NCBI GenBank assembly: GCA_964544475.1
Contig: CAZJBS010000003.1
Coordinates: 1 to 64,000 of the forward strand
Origin: CAZJBS01 sp964544475
Lineage (GTDB): Bacteria > CLD3 > SB21
Reading direction: 5' to 3'
DNA: 64,000 nucleotides
The position numbers were made by a program, and so were the translations under genes. Below, piece after piece: positions 37,242 to 46,428 of this stretch. Below the pieces are notes generated by a model. That model had not been told where the DNA came from. It made no database searches and saw nothing but the letters and a program-made list of their open reading frames with translations. The stretch's first letter is position 1; each line of letters starts with the position of its first letter.

Positions 37242-39524
37242 ATGTCTTCAGGACTACTGAACGATCTCAATGACGTACAACGTCAGGCGGTGGCCGCCAC
37301 GGATGGGCCGGTGCTGATACTGGCCGGCGCCGGAAGCGGAAAAACCAACGTGCTGACACGACGCATCGCGTATCTCCTCGCCGAACGCAAAGTCAGCCCA
37401 TTTCACGTTCTCGCCGTCACCTTTACCAACAAAGCGGCCGATGAAATGAAACGCCGTATCGACAAATGGGTCGGTCCCGACAGCCGAAAAATCTGGGTCG
37501 GCACGTTTCATTCCATTTTCAGCAAGATTCTCAGGCTGGAAGCGGAGAAGATCGGCTACAACCGGAATTACACGATCTACGACGGCGACGACCAGACCAA
37601 CCTCATCAAAGTGGTCATGGAATTTCTGGGCGTTTCCGCCGAACTGTATTCCCCCAATTTGATGCGGGCCAAAATTTCACGAGCCAAGAACACATTCCAG
37701 ACGCCCGCCAGGGTCAAGGCATCGGCGGACAACCCGATCGACGAAAAAATGGCGATGATTTACGAAGAGTACAACAAAAGGCTCCAGCGTTCGAACGCAT
37801 TCGATTTCGACGACCTGATCCTCAAACCCATTCAACTCTTCGAGGACCACCCGGATGTTCTTGAATTCTATCAGGAAAAATTCCGATACATCCACATTGA
37901 CGAATACCAGGATACCAACCGGGCGCAGTATCTGCTGGTGCGCATGCTGGCCAAAAAATACCAGAATATCTGCGTCGTGGGTGACGACGATCAATCGATT
38001 TACGGCTGGCGGCAGGCGGACATTGGCAATATTCTCAATTTCGAACAGGATTACGGCTCGGTGCAAGTCTTCAAACTGGAGCAGAACTACCGCTCGACGC
38101 CCAATATCCTCCAGGTGGCCAGTTCGGTCGTGAAGAACAATGTCATGCGCAAGGACAAGACCTTGTGGACGAACAAGACCGAAGGCGATCCCGTCCATGT
38201 CCTGGAATGCACGGACGACCGCGAAGAGGCGCGTCTCATTGCGCACACCATCAAAGAACACATCCGAAAGCACAAACGCGCGTTTTCAGACTTCGCCATA
38301 TTGTATCGAACGAATGCCCAGTCGCGCGTGCTTGAAGATGCGCTGCGTCACCAGACCGTGCCGTATGTGATCGTGGGCGGTTTGCGTTTTTATGAACGCA
38401 AAGAAATCAAGGACATTCTTGCGTATCTGAAAGTGCTGGCCAACCCCGCAGACACGGTGAGTCTCCAGCGTATCATCAATTTTCCACCGCGCGGCATCGG
38501 GAAAACGACCCTCGAGAAAATGGACGAATTCTCACAGGCCGGCAACCTGAGCTTATTCGATACGATGAAACGGATTCGGGAATTCGGCGCGGGTTTTCTG
38601 CAGGAACGCTCCATGGTCAATATCGAGAACTTCTGTGCCATGATGAACAAATACATGGAAATCCAGAAGCAACTGTCCTTTTCGGAATGGATCCGCATAC
38701 TCATCGAAGAAATCGGTGTTCTCAAAATACTAAAGCAGGAAAACACGATCGAATCGCTCTCGCGCTACGAGAATGTGCTCGAACTCATGAACGCGGTCGG
38801 TGAATTTTCGCAGAAGTACACCCCCGAGGACACGGTCGAAACGATGCTGGACGCTTTTCTGAAGGAGGTGGCCCTCGTGACGGACGTCGACCAGTATGAC
38901 GACATGAAAAACGCCGTGACGTTGATGACGATCCACAGCTCCAAAGGCCTGGAATTTCCGGTGGTCTTTGTGGCCGGCCTGGAGGAAGGCCTGTTTCCGA
39001 TTGAGAGCACGGTCGAAAGTCCGAACGAACTCGAGGAAGAGCGAAGACTGTTTTATGTCGGCGCAACCCGGGCCAAGCGCGAATTGCACCTGTCCTATGC
39101 CAGGCGTCGTATGCGTTTTAATCAGGTTTATCGTACGACGGGTTCCCGATTTATCGAGGAAATTCCGGAAAACCTGCTTCATTGGAAACGAACGTCGCGG
39201 GTGGGATCGGAGCTGGATTTTGAGAGTGAATTCGACACGGCTGTGGAAAGAAGTGTTCGCGGCAACGGCCGGCAAAAAAGCTCCGCCGGTCATGCAACCG
39301 GCGCGTCCCGGTCGCTCGTGCAGGCCAGCGAAGAACTGGTGCGGACCGAAATGCAGAAAAGCAGCCGGTACCGTACGGGCCAATCCGTCGAACATCCGAC
39401 GTTTGGCGGTGGGACGGTCGTGGGTATCGAAGGCGCGGGCGACAGCCAGCGCGTGACCATACTTTTCAAAGACGGCGTGGAACGGCGCCTGATGACGAAA
39501 TATGCCAACCTGATGATCCGATGA
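37242..39524 (+). CDS. pcrA: ATP-dependent DNA helicase, PcrA/UvrD family
   Basis: The 760-residue superfamily 1A helicase has Walker A GAGSGKT (residues 29-35), Walker B/motif II DEYQDTN (about 220), motif III GDDDQSIYGWRQAD (about 248) and the late motifs TIHSSKGLEFP and YVGATRAKREL. The C-terminus ends in the Tudor-like domain (VEHPTFGGGTVVGIE) used by PcrA/UvrD to contact RNA polymerase. The enzyme unwinds DNA 3' to 5' in excision repair, replication of broken templates and removal of stalled complexes. The ATG at 37242 follows CGGAGC; the longer frame from 37206 adds a non-conserved 12 residues. Its ATGA stop/start overlap with the TPR gene shows translational coupling. Confidence 0.95.
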   Translation: MSSGLLNDLNDVQRQAVAATDGPVLILAGAGSGKTNVLTRRIAYLLAERKVSPFHVLAVTFTNKAADEMKRRIDKWVGPDSRKIWVGTFHSIFSKILRLEAEKIGYNRNYTIYDGDDQTNLIKVVMEFLGVSAELYSPNLMRAKISRAKNTFQTPARVKASADNPIDEKMAMIYEEYNKRLQRSNAFDFDDLILKPIQLFEDHPDVLEFYQEKFRYIHIDEYQDTNRAQYLLVRMLAKKYQNICVVGDDDQSIYGWRQADIGNILNFEQDYGSVQVFKLEQNYRSTPNILQVASSVVKNNVMRKDKTLWTNKTEGDPVHVLECTDDREEARLIAHTIKEHIRKHKRAFSDFAILYRTNAQSRVLEDALRHQTVPYVIVGGLRFYERKEIKDILAYLKVLANPADTVSLQRIINFPPRGIGKTTLEKMDEFSQAGNLSLFDTMKRIREFGAGFLQERSMVNIENFCAMMNKYMEIQKQLSFSEWIRILIEEIGVLKILKQENTIESLSRYENVLELMNAVGEFSQKYTPEDTVETMLDAFLKEVALVTDVDQYDDMKNAVTLMTIHSSKGLEFPVVFVAGLEEGLFPIESTVESPNELEEERRLFYVGATRAKRELHLSYARRRMRFNQVYRTTGSRFIEEIPENLLHWKRTSRVGSELDFESEFDTAVERSVRGNGRQKSSAGHATGASRSLVQASEELVRTEMQKSSRYRTGQSVEHPTFGGGTVVGIEGAGDSQRVTILFKDGVERRLMTKYANLMIR

Positions 39525-42500
39525 ATACCTTACGTCACATGCGTCTGGTCCTGTGGATGCTTGGGGTTCTGGCGTTGAATGGCCCCCAGGCCCAGGTGGG
39601 CAACGCTGACACGGATTTTCTGTACGCCCGAAAACTCTACGATGACAAGCTGTATGCACTCGCTGCACAGGAATTCTCAAGATTTGTGCGCAATTATCCC
39701 TCGGACATCCGGTTGCCCGATGCGCGGTTTTACGCCGGCATGGCCCACTTCAACACAGGGGAATTTGACCAGGCCCGCCGCGAATTACAATATCTCGCCG
39801 TGGACTTCCCGAAAGACAAACGCGCGCCGGAAGCCTGGCTGAAAGTGGCCGAGTGTTATGCCGGCCTCAATGATTTTGGAGCCGCCGCCAACGCCTTGTC
39901 CAGCATCGCCGTGTTTTATCCTGACGCACCCAATGCGGTATCGGCGATCCTGCTGTCGAGCGATTATTTTGTAAAAGCCGGTGACTGGCGCAACGCCAAG
40001 GATAAACTGCTCAAGCTCATCGCGGATCAGCCGGATATTCCCGAAATCCATACGGTTCGCCTGCGGCTCGCCGCCATCCTGAAAGCAGAAAACAACTACG
40101 CCGCCGCCCTCAACGAATTGCAGAGTGTGATTGACAAGAGCAAGGACGGCGACGTCGTCGCAGGAGCGCTGTTCGAAATGGCCCGCATTCAGGAGGGCCT
40201 TGGCAAGCCGGACGATTCCAAAATCTCCTACGAACGCATTCTTCAGAAGTATTCGAAAACAAGCATGGCCGCAGGGGCCTCGGTGGCGCTCGGGCGTTTC
40301 GCCATTCGCGAACGCGATTACGAAACCGCACGCAAACGGTTTGAAGCGGCATCGTCCGGAACGGGTGTGTCGCAGGCGATCAGGGACGAGGCCCGCATCA
40401 GTCTCGGCGACGTGGCTTTTCTGATGGGGCAATATGTTCAGGCGGCCGACGCCTACAAAACCCTGGCCACGGGCTCGTTCGTCGAACCCCGAACTGTGGA
40501 AGCCAATTTCAAATGGGCTTTGGCGCTGGAACGTACCAACCTGCTCAACGCCGCCATTGACCGCTACCTGGTGATTGTCGATTCCGCGGGTGACCGGATG
40601 GCCGATTCCACATTTGTCCGGCTGGCGCACCTCAAGCTGGCCCAAACCTACGGAATTCAGAAAAGTTACAGGGAATCGGCACGTCATTACGACAGCTTTG
40701 TAAAACGGTACGCGGATTGGCCGAAACTGGACCGGATCTACATGGCCTATGCGACTATCCTGCAGGACAAGCTGGGCGAACCTGCCGAAGCCGCGCGCGT
40801 ATACGAACGACTGTTGAAGGATGCTCCCCAAAGCCGTTACTCCGACCAGGCGACGTTCCGTCTCGCACAGGCCTACGAAGCGTCCGGCCGGATTCAGGAT
40901 GCGCTCGATATCCTTCGCCGATTCAGGTCGGAGTTTCCCGGCAGCGAATGGATTCCTTCCGCGGAAGATGAGATGGCTTTCGTGGCGGCGTATCATGGCG
41001 GCCGCGAAAACAGTACGCTCGAGAATTTGATTCTGCTTCTGGGAAGCCTGATCGAAGACCGCCCCAAAGATGAAATTGCGTTCGCTTACGCGCGCTTGTA
41101 CTTTGACCAACTCAAGGACTACCGACAGGCCGCGCAACTCTTCAGAAATGTGGCGCTGCAAACCAAAAATCGTAAGTTGGAAGAGGAAGCTCTGTTCTTT
41201 CAGGCCAAGTCCTACGAATGGGTTTGGAAGAAGGATGCCGCCCACGCCGCTTATGGCGATAGCGCCGCCGTTCTCTTCAAGCGTCTGACCGCAGGCGCCC
41301 GTGGGGACGAAGCAGCCATGGCCCTGACCGACTATGTCCTCACCCTCGAAACGGACACGCTGGCGAGAGCCCGGCGTACCCGCGATGAATACATGGCCAT
41401 GGTGGACCGCTATCCGGCGTCGCCCTACCGTGATCGCATGCTTATGCAGCTTGGCAAAGCGCTTTTTGCGTTGGGCGAGATCAAACCAGCTCGTGATGAA
41501 ACCGCGGGTCCCTTGGGCAGGAAGGGCTCAAAAGAAGTCGTTGCGAAGGATACTGTGGCCTCCAGGCGCTTCACGTCGGCCATGGATTGCTTCCTGGAAA
41601 TCAAAACCGGGTTTCCATCCGGCCCCTATGTGGATGACGCGGCGTTCTATCATGCGCTCGGGTACGTCCATCTTGGCATAAAAGACAAACGCGTGACGGC
41701 TCTGATGGGTTACCTGTCTCAATTTCCGCGCGGCAAACATGTCGCTCAGGTCAAATATCTCCTTGCCCGATATAAGGATGAGCAGGGGGACTACGCGGCG
41801 GCCAATGCCATGTACCAGGATCTGATCTCGCAGTACTATTATTGTACGTACGCCGACAGCGCCGCCCAAGGCATCGGGAATACGTACCTGCTCACCAAAC
41901 AGTATGCAAAAGCCATCGAAGCTTACCAGGCCAACCTGGCGATGATGCAGGACGAATATGCGGAAGTCGATCTTTTCGCGGCCGGTTCCGTGTTGCACAA
42001 CCCGATTGACTACCGGATCGCCCTTGCTTACGAGAAGCTTGGCCAAACGTCGCGGGCCATACAATACTATGAATCCTACCTGCATCCGGACCAGCAGGGG
42101 GATTTTGCTTTGGAAGCCCTTAAAGCCATGGCTGCGCTGTATGAAGGAAAACAATTGACGGAGAAGGCAGTGCGTTGTTTGACGACGATCGCCGACCGCT
42201 ACCCGACAACCGATGCCGGTGTTCAGGCGCTGGTGAGAGTCGCCGATATGAGATTTCGCGGCGAGAAGTTCGATGACGCCAAAAAGGCCTACCTGAAGCT
42301 GGCGGAACGGGCGAAAGACAACACCACCCGCCTCATCTTCGATTCTCGTGTGATCGTGTGCACGTACCGCCTGGGCCAGATCAATCTCACGACCGAATTG
42401 GAAAAAAGCTTTTCAAAAAAATACGAAAAAGACAAAGCGCTGAAAATACTGCTGTCGGACTACAGCGCCGAATTCATGTATGAACTCGGAAGGTACTACC

Positions 42501-43312
42501 AATACACCGGAAAGAACTTTGATCTGGCTTTCCGGACGTACACCCGGTTGATCGAAGAGTACAAAACGGCGGCGGTTGTGCCGGAGGCGCTCTTCGAAAT
42601 GGGCGTCATCCGGTACAAACAGGGCAAGAGCAAGGATGGCTATGCCTTGTTGCAGCAAATTCCCGTCAAATACCCGGATTCGGAAATCCTTCCAAAGGTG
42701 TATTTGCGAATGGCCATCGAGGCGTTTCAGCTTGAGCAGATACAGACGGCGATCGATGCGGCAAAGATGGCCGTCCAGCATCCGAAGATAACGACGGCCG
42801 ATGCCAAATACGCCACGGATTTTCTGATCAAGGTTTACAAAGCAGCCGGGTACTATGAAAATGCTCTGCTGCTGATCCAACGGTATCTTGAAAGGTTTCC
42901 TGACGACGAACCGGCCAATCTTTTTTCCAAACGTATCGACATCGGGGTCATGCACAAGAACCTCAAGGCCTACGACCGGGCGGTCGAATATTTCAAAGAT
43001 CTGATCAAAACGGCATCCGGAGAAGACGAAGCCGAAATCCAGTACAATATTGCCGAGACATACTTCGCCAAAGGCCAGTTTGAACAGGCCTTACTGGAAT
43101 ACCTGCGCATTCCGTACCTTACGATGGGAGAAAAGTTCGACTGGTCCAGTGCCGCCCGCAGCCAGGCCGCGGAGTGTTACGTGCGCCTGCGCAAATATGA
43201 AGAAGCGATCCGGCTCTATGAAGAGATCGTGAAGAAATCCGGAGCCAACAGCGAGTATGGCCTGTTCTCCAAACAACGCATTCTGGAAATCCGGCAGTTG
43301 ATGAAACCATGA
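39521..43312 (+). CDS. Large exported TPR-repeat protein
   Basis: A 1263-residue protein with a signal peptide (hydrophobic segment about residues 8-20, cleavage near PQAQ), followed almost entirely by tetratricopeptide-like helical pairs. Typical unit motifs are 'A...F..F...YP.S....A.f..g.a.f..g....A...f', as in YbgF/CpoB and BamD. Such solenoids organise protein complexes in the periplasm or at the outer membrane; no enzymatic domain is visible. It overlaps pcrA and suhB at both ends by ATGA, so it is a stoichiometric partner in one operon with two cytoplasmic enzymes, an odd combination. Related large TPR proteins occur at 57277 and 60692. Specific function unknown. Confidence 0.85.
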   Translation: MNTLRHMRLVLWMLGVLALNGPQAQVGNADTDFLYARKLYDDKLYALAAQEFSRFVRNYPSDIRLPDARFYAGMAHFNTGEFDQARRELQYLAVDFPKDKRAPEAWLKVAECYAGLNDFGAAANALSSIAVFYPDAPNAVSAILLSSDYFVKAGDWRNAKDKLLKLIADQPDIPEIHTVRLRLAAILKAENNYAAALNELQSVIDKSKDGDVVAGALFEMARIQEGLGKPDDSKISYERILQKYSKTSMAAGASVALGRFAIRERDYETARKRFEAASSGTGVSQAIRDEARISLGDVAFLMGQYVQAADAYKTLATGSFVEPRTVEANFKWALALERTNLLNAAIDRYLVIVDSAGDRMADSTFVRLAHLKLAQTYGIQKSYRESARHYDSFVKRYADWPKLDRIYMAYATILQDKLGEPAEAARVYERLLKDAPQSRYSDQATFRLAQAYEASGRIQDALDILRRFRSEFPGSEWIPSAEDEMAFVAAYHGGRENSTLENLILLLGSLIEDRPKDEIAFAYARLYFDQLKDYRQAAQLFRNVALQTKNRKLEEEALFFQAKSYEWVWKKDAAHAAYGDSAAVLFKRLTAGARGDEAAMALTDYVLTLETDTLARARRTRDEYMAMVDRYPASPYRDRMLMQLGKALFALGEIKPARDETAGPLGRKGSKEVVAKDTVASRRFTSAMDCFLEIKTGFPSGPYVDDAAFYHALGYVHLGIKDKRVTALMGYLSQFPRGKHVAQVKYLLARYKDEQGDYAAANAMYQDLISQYYYCTYADSAAQGIGNTYLLTKQYAKAIEAYQANLAMMQDEYAEVDLFAAGSVLHNPIDYRIALAYEKLGQTSRAIQYYESYLHPDQQGDFALEALKAMAALYEGKQLTEKAVRCLTTIADRYPTTDAGVQALVRVADMRFRGEKFDDAKKAYLKLAERAKDNTTRLIFDSRVIVCTYRLGQINLTTELEKSFSKKYEKDKALKILLSDYSAEFMYELGRYYQYTGKNFDLAFRTYTRLIEEYKTAAVVPEALFEMGVIRYKQGKSKDGYALLQQIPVKYPDSEILPKVYLRMAIEAFQLEQIQTAIDAAKMAVQHPKITTADAKYATDFLIKVYKAAGYYENALLLIQRYLERFPDDEPANLFSKRIDIGVMHKNLKAYDRAVEYFKDLIKTASGEDEAEIQYNIAETYFAKGQFEQALLEYLRIPYLTMGEKFDWSSAARSQAAECYVRLRKYEEAIRLYEEIVKKSGANSEYGLFSKQRILEIRQLMKP

Positions 43313-44127
43313 AAACGCCGGTCGTGACCCCCAAAAACGCCCGCAGCGTCGCCGTCGGTGCGGCCATGCAGGCGGGTCGTATACTGTCCGAGTATGCGGG
43401 CAAGACCATCAGGATCGACGCCAAGCAGCACCACGATTTTGTGACCGAAGTGGATCAACGTTCGGAAGAAGCCATTATTCAATATATCCGAAGGGCCTTT
43501 CCTGGCCATGATATTCTGGCCGAAGAATCGGGCGCTGATCCGAAAGGGGGGGACTACCGCTGGATCATCGATCCCCTGGACGGCACCACCAACTTCATCC
43601 ACGGCATGCCGATGTACGCCGTCAGCATTGCGTTGGAAGTCGCCGGAGACCTGACCGTCGCAGTGGTGTACGAGCCGGTGCGCCGGGAATTGTTTGTGGC
43701 GGAGAAGGGGCGCGGCGCCTATCTCAACGACCGCCGTCTCAGCGTCTCCAGGACGTCCACGCTTTCCCGCTGCCTGCTGGCCACCGGATTTCCGTTCAGA
43801 GACTTCAGTCTCGTGGACGATTACCTGAAGTCGTTCAGGTACTTCATGTCCCATGTTTCAGGCATTCGCCGGGCCGGATCGGCGGCGCTCGATCTCTGCT
43901 ATCTCGCCTGCGGCAGATTTGACGGGTTTTGGGAATTGAATTTAAAGCCATGGGACATGGCCGCGGGCGTGCTAATCATTCGCGAGGCCGGAGGATTGGT
44001 GACAAGTCCCTCCGGCGGGACGGATTTCTTGTATCGCGGTAACATCGTAGGGTCCAACGGTTTGATCCACCCGTGGATGCTGGAGGCGTTTCGGGAATTG
44101 ATCGGCGAAAAAGTCAAAACATGGTGA
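43309..44127 (+). CDS. suhB: Inositol-1-monophosphatase family protein (SuhB-like)
   Basis: The 272-residue protein has the full metal-binding set of the family: E72/E73 in LAEESG, the motif DPLDGTTNF (residues 88-96) and a C-terminal WDMAAG (W215, D216). The lithium-sensitive Mg-dependent phosphatases of this fold hydrolyse inositol phosphate, and related members act on 3'-phosphoadenosine 5'-phosphate or fructose bisphosphate; which applies here cannot be said. E. coli SuhB also acts in rRNA antitermination, but that role is not established outside the proteobacteria. Its start overlaps the TPR stop (ATGA). The yajC gene follows 36 bp later. Confidence 0.9.
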   Translation: MKTPVVTPKNARSVAVGAAMQAGRILSEYAGKTIRIDAKQHHDFVTEVDQRSEEAIIQYIRRAFPGHDILAEESGADPKGGDYRWIIDPLDGTTNFIHGMPMYAVSIALEVAGDLTVAVVYEPVRRELFVAEKGRGAYLNDRRLSVSRTSTLSRCLLATGFPFRDFSLVDDYLKSFRYFMSHVSGIRRAGSAALDLCYLACGRFDGFWELNLKPWDMAAGVLIIREAGGLVTSPSGGTDFLYRGNIVGSNGLIHPWMLEAFRELIGEKVKTW

Positions 44128-44163
44128 CGTTCTAAATCCTAATCTAATCCAAGGAGTTCACGC

Positions 44164-44550
44164 TTGAATATCATGCTTTTCGTTTCGATGTGGTCATGGA
44201 TGGGTGGAAATCCGTCCGGTGATCCGCAGTCCGCCCCCAATCCGCTGGTCAGTTTTCTGCCGTTCATTCTGATTATTGTTGTCATATACTTCCTGATGAT
44301 CCGTCCGCAGAAAAAACGGCAACAGGAACATGACAAACAGGTTGGCGCTCTCGGCAAGGGCGACCGCATCGTCACAGCCGGCGGTTTGCACGGCACCGTC
44401 CAATCAACAAAGGACAAGACCCTTATCGTCAAAATCGCCGATAATGTCAAAGTTGAAATCGAGAAAAGCGCCGTGTCAGCGGTGATCAAATCGACCGGCA
44501 AAGGCGATGAATCGGAAGGCAAATCCGATACCGAAGCCGGCAAGTCATAA
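44164..44550 (+). CDS. yajC: Preprotein translocase subunit YajC
   Basis: A 128-residue protein with one membrane helix (about residues 27-47, LVSFLPFILIIVVIYFLMI), then the family-defining RPQKKRQQEHDK and a beta-rich domain with LGKGDRIVTAGGLHGTV. YajC belongs to the SecDF-YajC complex that aids protein export. The start is a TTG with a strong AAGGAG seven bases upstream; the next ATG (44173) would be poorly placed. The last 20 residues are a hydrophilic Gly/Lys/Ser/Glu tail. The usual secD and secF neighbours are absent here; a cytochrome c gene follows instead. Confidence 0.93.
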   Translation: MNIMLFVSMWSWMGGNPSGDPQSAPNPLVSFLPFILIIVVIYFLMIRPQKKRQQEHDKQVGALGKGDRIVTAGGLHGTVQSTKDKTLIVKIADNVKVEIEKSAVSAVIKSTGKGDESEGKSDTEAGKS

Positions 44551-44558
44551 GGCCCGGA

Positions 44559-44891
44559 TTGCATGACCGCCAAAGAATCATGATCCTGCTGGCTGTGGTG
44601 GCCGTGGTCGTCGTGATTCTGTCATTCTGGTATTCCGCCAACCGGCCGGGAGTGCCAATGGACATACTCCAGGGCGCACCCCCCGACGCGGTCTTTCGCC
44701 ACTATTGTTCGCCATGTCACGGGCCGGACGGATCGGGTACCGACATCGGTCCGCGTCTTCGCGGGCGAAATCTGGATCGGGATTATGTCCGAAGGATGAT
44801 TCTCTCGGGAACATTGAAAATGCCGCCCATTCGCAACATGCATGAGCCCATGCTGACCCAGGTGGCGCAATTCGTGAAGGAGTTGCCATGA
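44559..44891 (+). CDS. Membrane-anchored monoheme c-type cytochrome
   Basis: The 110-residue protein has an uncleaved-looking N-terminal helix (about residues 7-24, LLAVVAVVVVILSFWY) and a small class I cytochrome c domain. It carries one heme-binding CSPCH (C50, C53, H54) and methionines in LKMPPIRNM (M88 or M94) that can be the sixth ligand. It should face the periplasm and carry electrons. The start is probably the TTG at 44559, with AAGG six bases upstream; an ATG at 44580 would still keep the anchor. Its stop overlaps the thiS start by ATGA, an unexpected link between a cytochrome and thiamine synthesis. Confidence 0.85.
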   Translation: MHDRQRIMILLAVVAVVVVILSFWYSANRPGVPMDILQGAPPDAVFRHYCSPCHGPDGSGTDIGPRLRGRNLDRDYVRRMILSGTLKMPPIRNMHEPMLTQVAQFVKELP

Positions 44892-45091
44892 AGATCAAAA
44901 TCAACGGCGCCGAGCGACGGCTCGACCACCCCGTGAGTCTGCGGGAGTTGTTGGACTCGTTGGATATACGGGAGACCCGGGGCATTGCCGTCGCGTTGAA
45001 TCAGGCCGTGGTGCCCAGGGCGGGTCTCGATACGACCACGGTGGTGGACGGCGACGAGGTCGAAGTGATCCGTGCCGTACAGGGCGGCTAG
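44888..45091 (+). CDS. thiS: Sulfur carrier protein ThiS
   Basis: A 67-residue ubiquitin-like protein ending in the obligatory Gly-Gly (AVQGG). It opens with a beta-grasp strand (KIKINGAER) and has the typical 'VALNQAVVPR' and 'DGDEVEVI' strands. After adenylation and thiocarboxylation of its C-terminus it delivers sulfur to ThiG for the thiazole ring of thiamine. It overlaps the cytochrome gene by four bases and is followed by thiG. The activating enzyme ThiF and the ThiH or ThiO partner are not in the window. No TPP riboswitch is seen ahead of it. Confidence 0.93.
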   Translation: MKIKINGAERRLDHPVSLRELLDSLDIRETRGIAVALNQAVVPRAGLDTTTVVDGDEVEVIRAVQGG

Positions 45092-45147
45092 TCAGCAGTT
45101 GCGATTGATGCGTCTCCGGCGTATCTTTCAGGTTGAAAGGAATGCAC

Positions 45148-45927
45148 ATGAGAAATGGCAGAACATTGGTTCTCGGAACCCACGAATTCAAATCACGGCT
45201 GATTGTGGGGACCGGAAAATACAAAGATTACGATCAGACGAAGCTGGCCATTGAGGCGAGTGGCGCCGAAATGATCACCGTGGCCTTGCGCCGGATCAAG
45301 CTGGACAATCCGAATGACAAAGGGCTTCTGGACTACCTGGGCAACCGTTACACGCTGCTGCCGAACACGGCAGGATGTTATAATGCCAAGGAAGCCGTGT
45401 TGACATGCCAATTGGCGCGGGAGGCTCTGGGCACCACGCTCGTCAAGCTTGAAGTGATCGGCGATGCAAAAACCCTTTTTCCCGACAACGAACAACTCCT
45501 GGAAGCCGCCCGGATTCTGATCAAGGACGGATTTACCGTGTTGCCGTATTGCATTGACGATCCCGTCATTTGCAAGAAATTGGAGGAGGCCGGTTGTGCA
45601 GCGGTGATGCCGCTGGCCGCTCCCATTGGTTCGGGTCTCGGCATACGCAATCCATTCAACCTGGCGATTATTCTTGAACAATCGCAAGTTCCGGTGATTG
45701 TGGATGCCGGTGTGGGCACCGCCTCCGACGCCGCGTTGGCCATGGAATTGGGTTGCGACGGCATTCTGATGAATACGGCCATAGCCGGCGCACGTGAACC
45801 GGTCAAAATGGCTCAGGCGATGAAACAGGCGGTCGAGGCCGGCCGGCTGGCGTTCGAGGCCGGTCGCATTCCAAAAAAACTGTACGCCTCGGCGTCCAGC
45901 CCGACCGATGGGCTCATCGGCCGGTAA
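45148..45927 (+). CDS. thiG: Thiazole synthase ThiG
   Basis: The 259-residue TIM-barrel enzyme contains the Schiff-base lysine K100 in LVKLEVIGD, the phosphate-binding PIGSGLGI segment and the family ending [12 protein letters not shown]. With ThiS thiocarboxylate, deoxyxylulose 5-phosphate and dehydroglycine it forms the thiazole phosphate of thiamine. Three in-frame starts are close together (TTG 45133, ATG 45142, ATG 45148). I chose 45148 because GAAAGGA (45135-45141) is then spaced correctly and the conserved region begins shortly after. It follows thiS by 56 bp. Confidence 0.94.
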   Translation: MRNGRTLVLGTHEFKSRLIVGTGKYKDYDQTKLAIEASGAEMITVALRRIKLDNPNDKGLLDYLGNRYTLLPNTAGCYNAKEAVLTCQLAREALGTTLVKLEVIGDAKTLFPDNEQLLEAARILIKDGFTVLPYCIDDPVICKKLEEAGCAAVMPLAAPIGSGLGIRNPFNLAIILEQSQVPVIVDAGVGTASDAALAMELGCDGILMNTAIAGAREPVKMAQAMKQAVEAGRLAFEAGRIPKKLYASASSPTDGLIGR

Positions 45928-45958
45928 ACCAACCTTCAACTCACCGGAGCCCGCATGG

Positions 45959-46315
45959 ATGCTTAAGCCCATGACGATCGAAGTCTCCACGACGGGACCT
46001 CAGCGGGATATTTCTGTGGTGTCGCTCAAAGGCCAGCTGGACTCCATCACATCATCGCAACTGGAAAGAATTCTGGATTCGCTCGTCGATCGCAAGATTT
46101 TTCGCATCGTCGTCGATATGGAGCACGTGACCTATGTGAGCAGCGCCGGGTGGGGCATCTTTCTGGGCATTCTGAAGGACATCCGGACCAACCGGGGCGA
46201 CCTCAAGCTGTCCGGGATCAGTCCGGACGTCATGGAAGTCATCCGGATGCTGGAAATCGACTCGTTTCTCCCAACCTATGCGTCTCTTGCGGACGCCGTT
46301 TCCGCTTTTTCCTGA
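45959..46315 (+). CDS. STAS-domain anti-sigma factor antagonist-like protein
   Basis: A 118-residue single STAS domain. It has the first strand DISVVSLKGQLD, then VVDMEHVTYVSSAGWGIFLG with S61/S62 at the place where SpoIIAA-type proteins are phosphorylated, and the final helices. Such proteins release a sigma factor or other target from a serine kinase when dephosphorylated. No RsbW-type kinase or RsbU-type phosphatase is next to it. The ATG at 45959 follows CCGGAG at good spacing; the longer frame from 45908 would overlap thiG. It precedes the two metallo-hydrolases and the histidine kinase, and may belong to that signalling group. Confidence 0.88.
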   Translation: MLKPMTIEVSTTGPQRDISVVSLKGQLDSITSSQLERILDSLVDRKIFRIVVDMEHVTYVSSAGWGIFLGILKDIRTNRGDLKLSGISPDVMEVIRMLEIDSFLPTYASLADAVSAFS

Positions 46316-46335
46316 GTGCCCGGCATGGAAAGGGC

Positions 46336-46364
46336 TTGCTTTTCCCGGTCGAAAATGTTTAATT
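46336..46364 (+). promoter_or_regulatory. Possible promoter of the MBL/MBL/kinase group
   Basis: TTGCTT (46336-46341), 17-bp spacer, TTAATT (46359-46364) within an A/T-rich tract, 65 bp before the first hydrolase. The match to the window's consensus is weaker than at 16518 or 37159. Confidence 0.35.
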
Positions 46365-46428
46365 ATTTTAGACCTGCGCTCTGCAAAGCGGTTAGTCCTC
46401 TGTTGCTTTCACTGACCTGGCTGTAACC

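Noticed and set aside
39785..41245. 486-codon minus-strand frame inside the TPR gene
   Set aside because: Shadow of the plus-strand TPR repeats, with no motif or ribosome-binding site.
44551..44887. TPP riboswitch ahead of thiS
   Set aside because: The region upstream is the coding sequence of a cytochrome c; no CUGAGA-type thi-box is seen.
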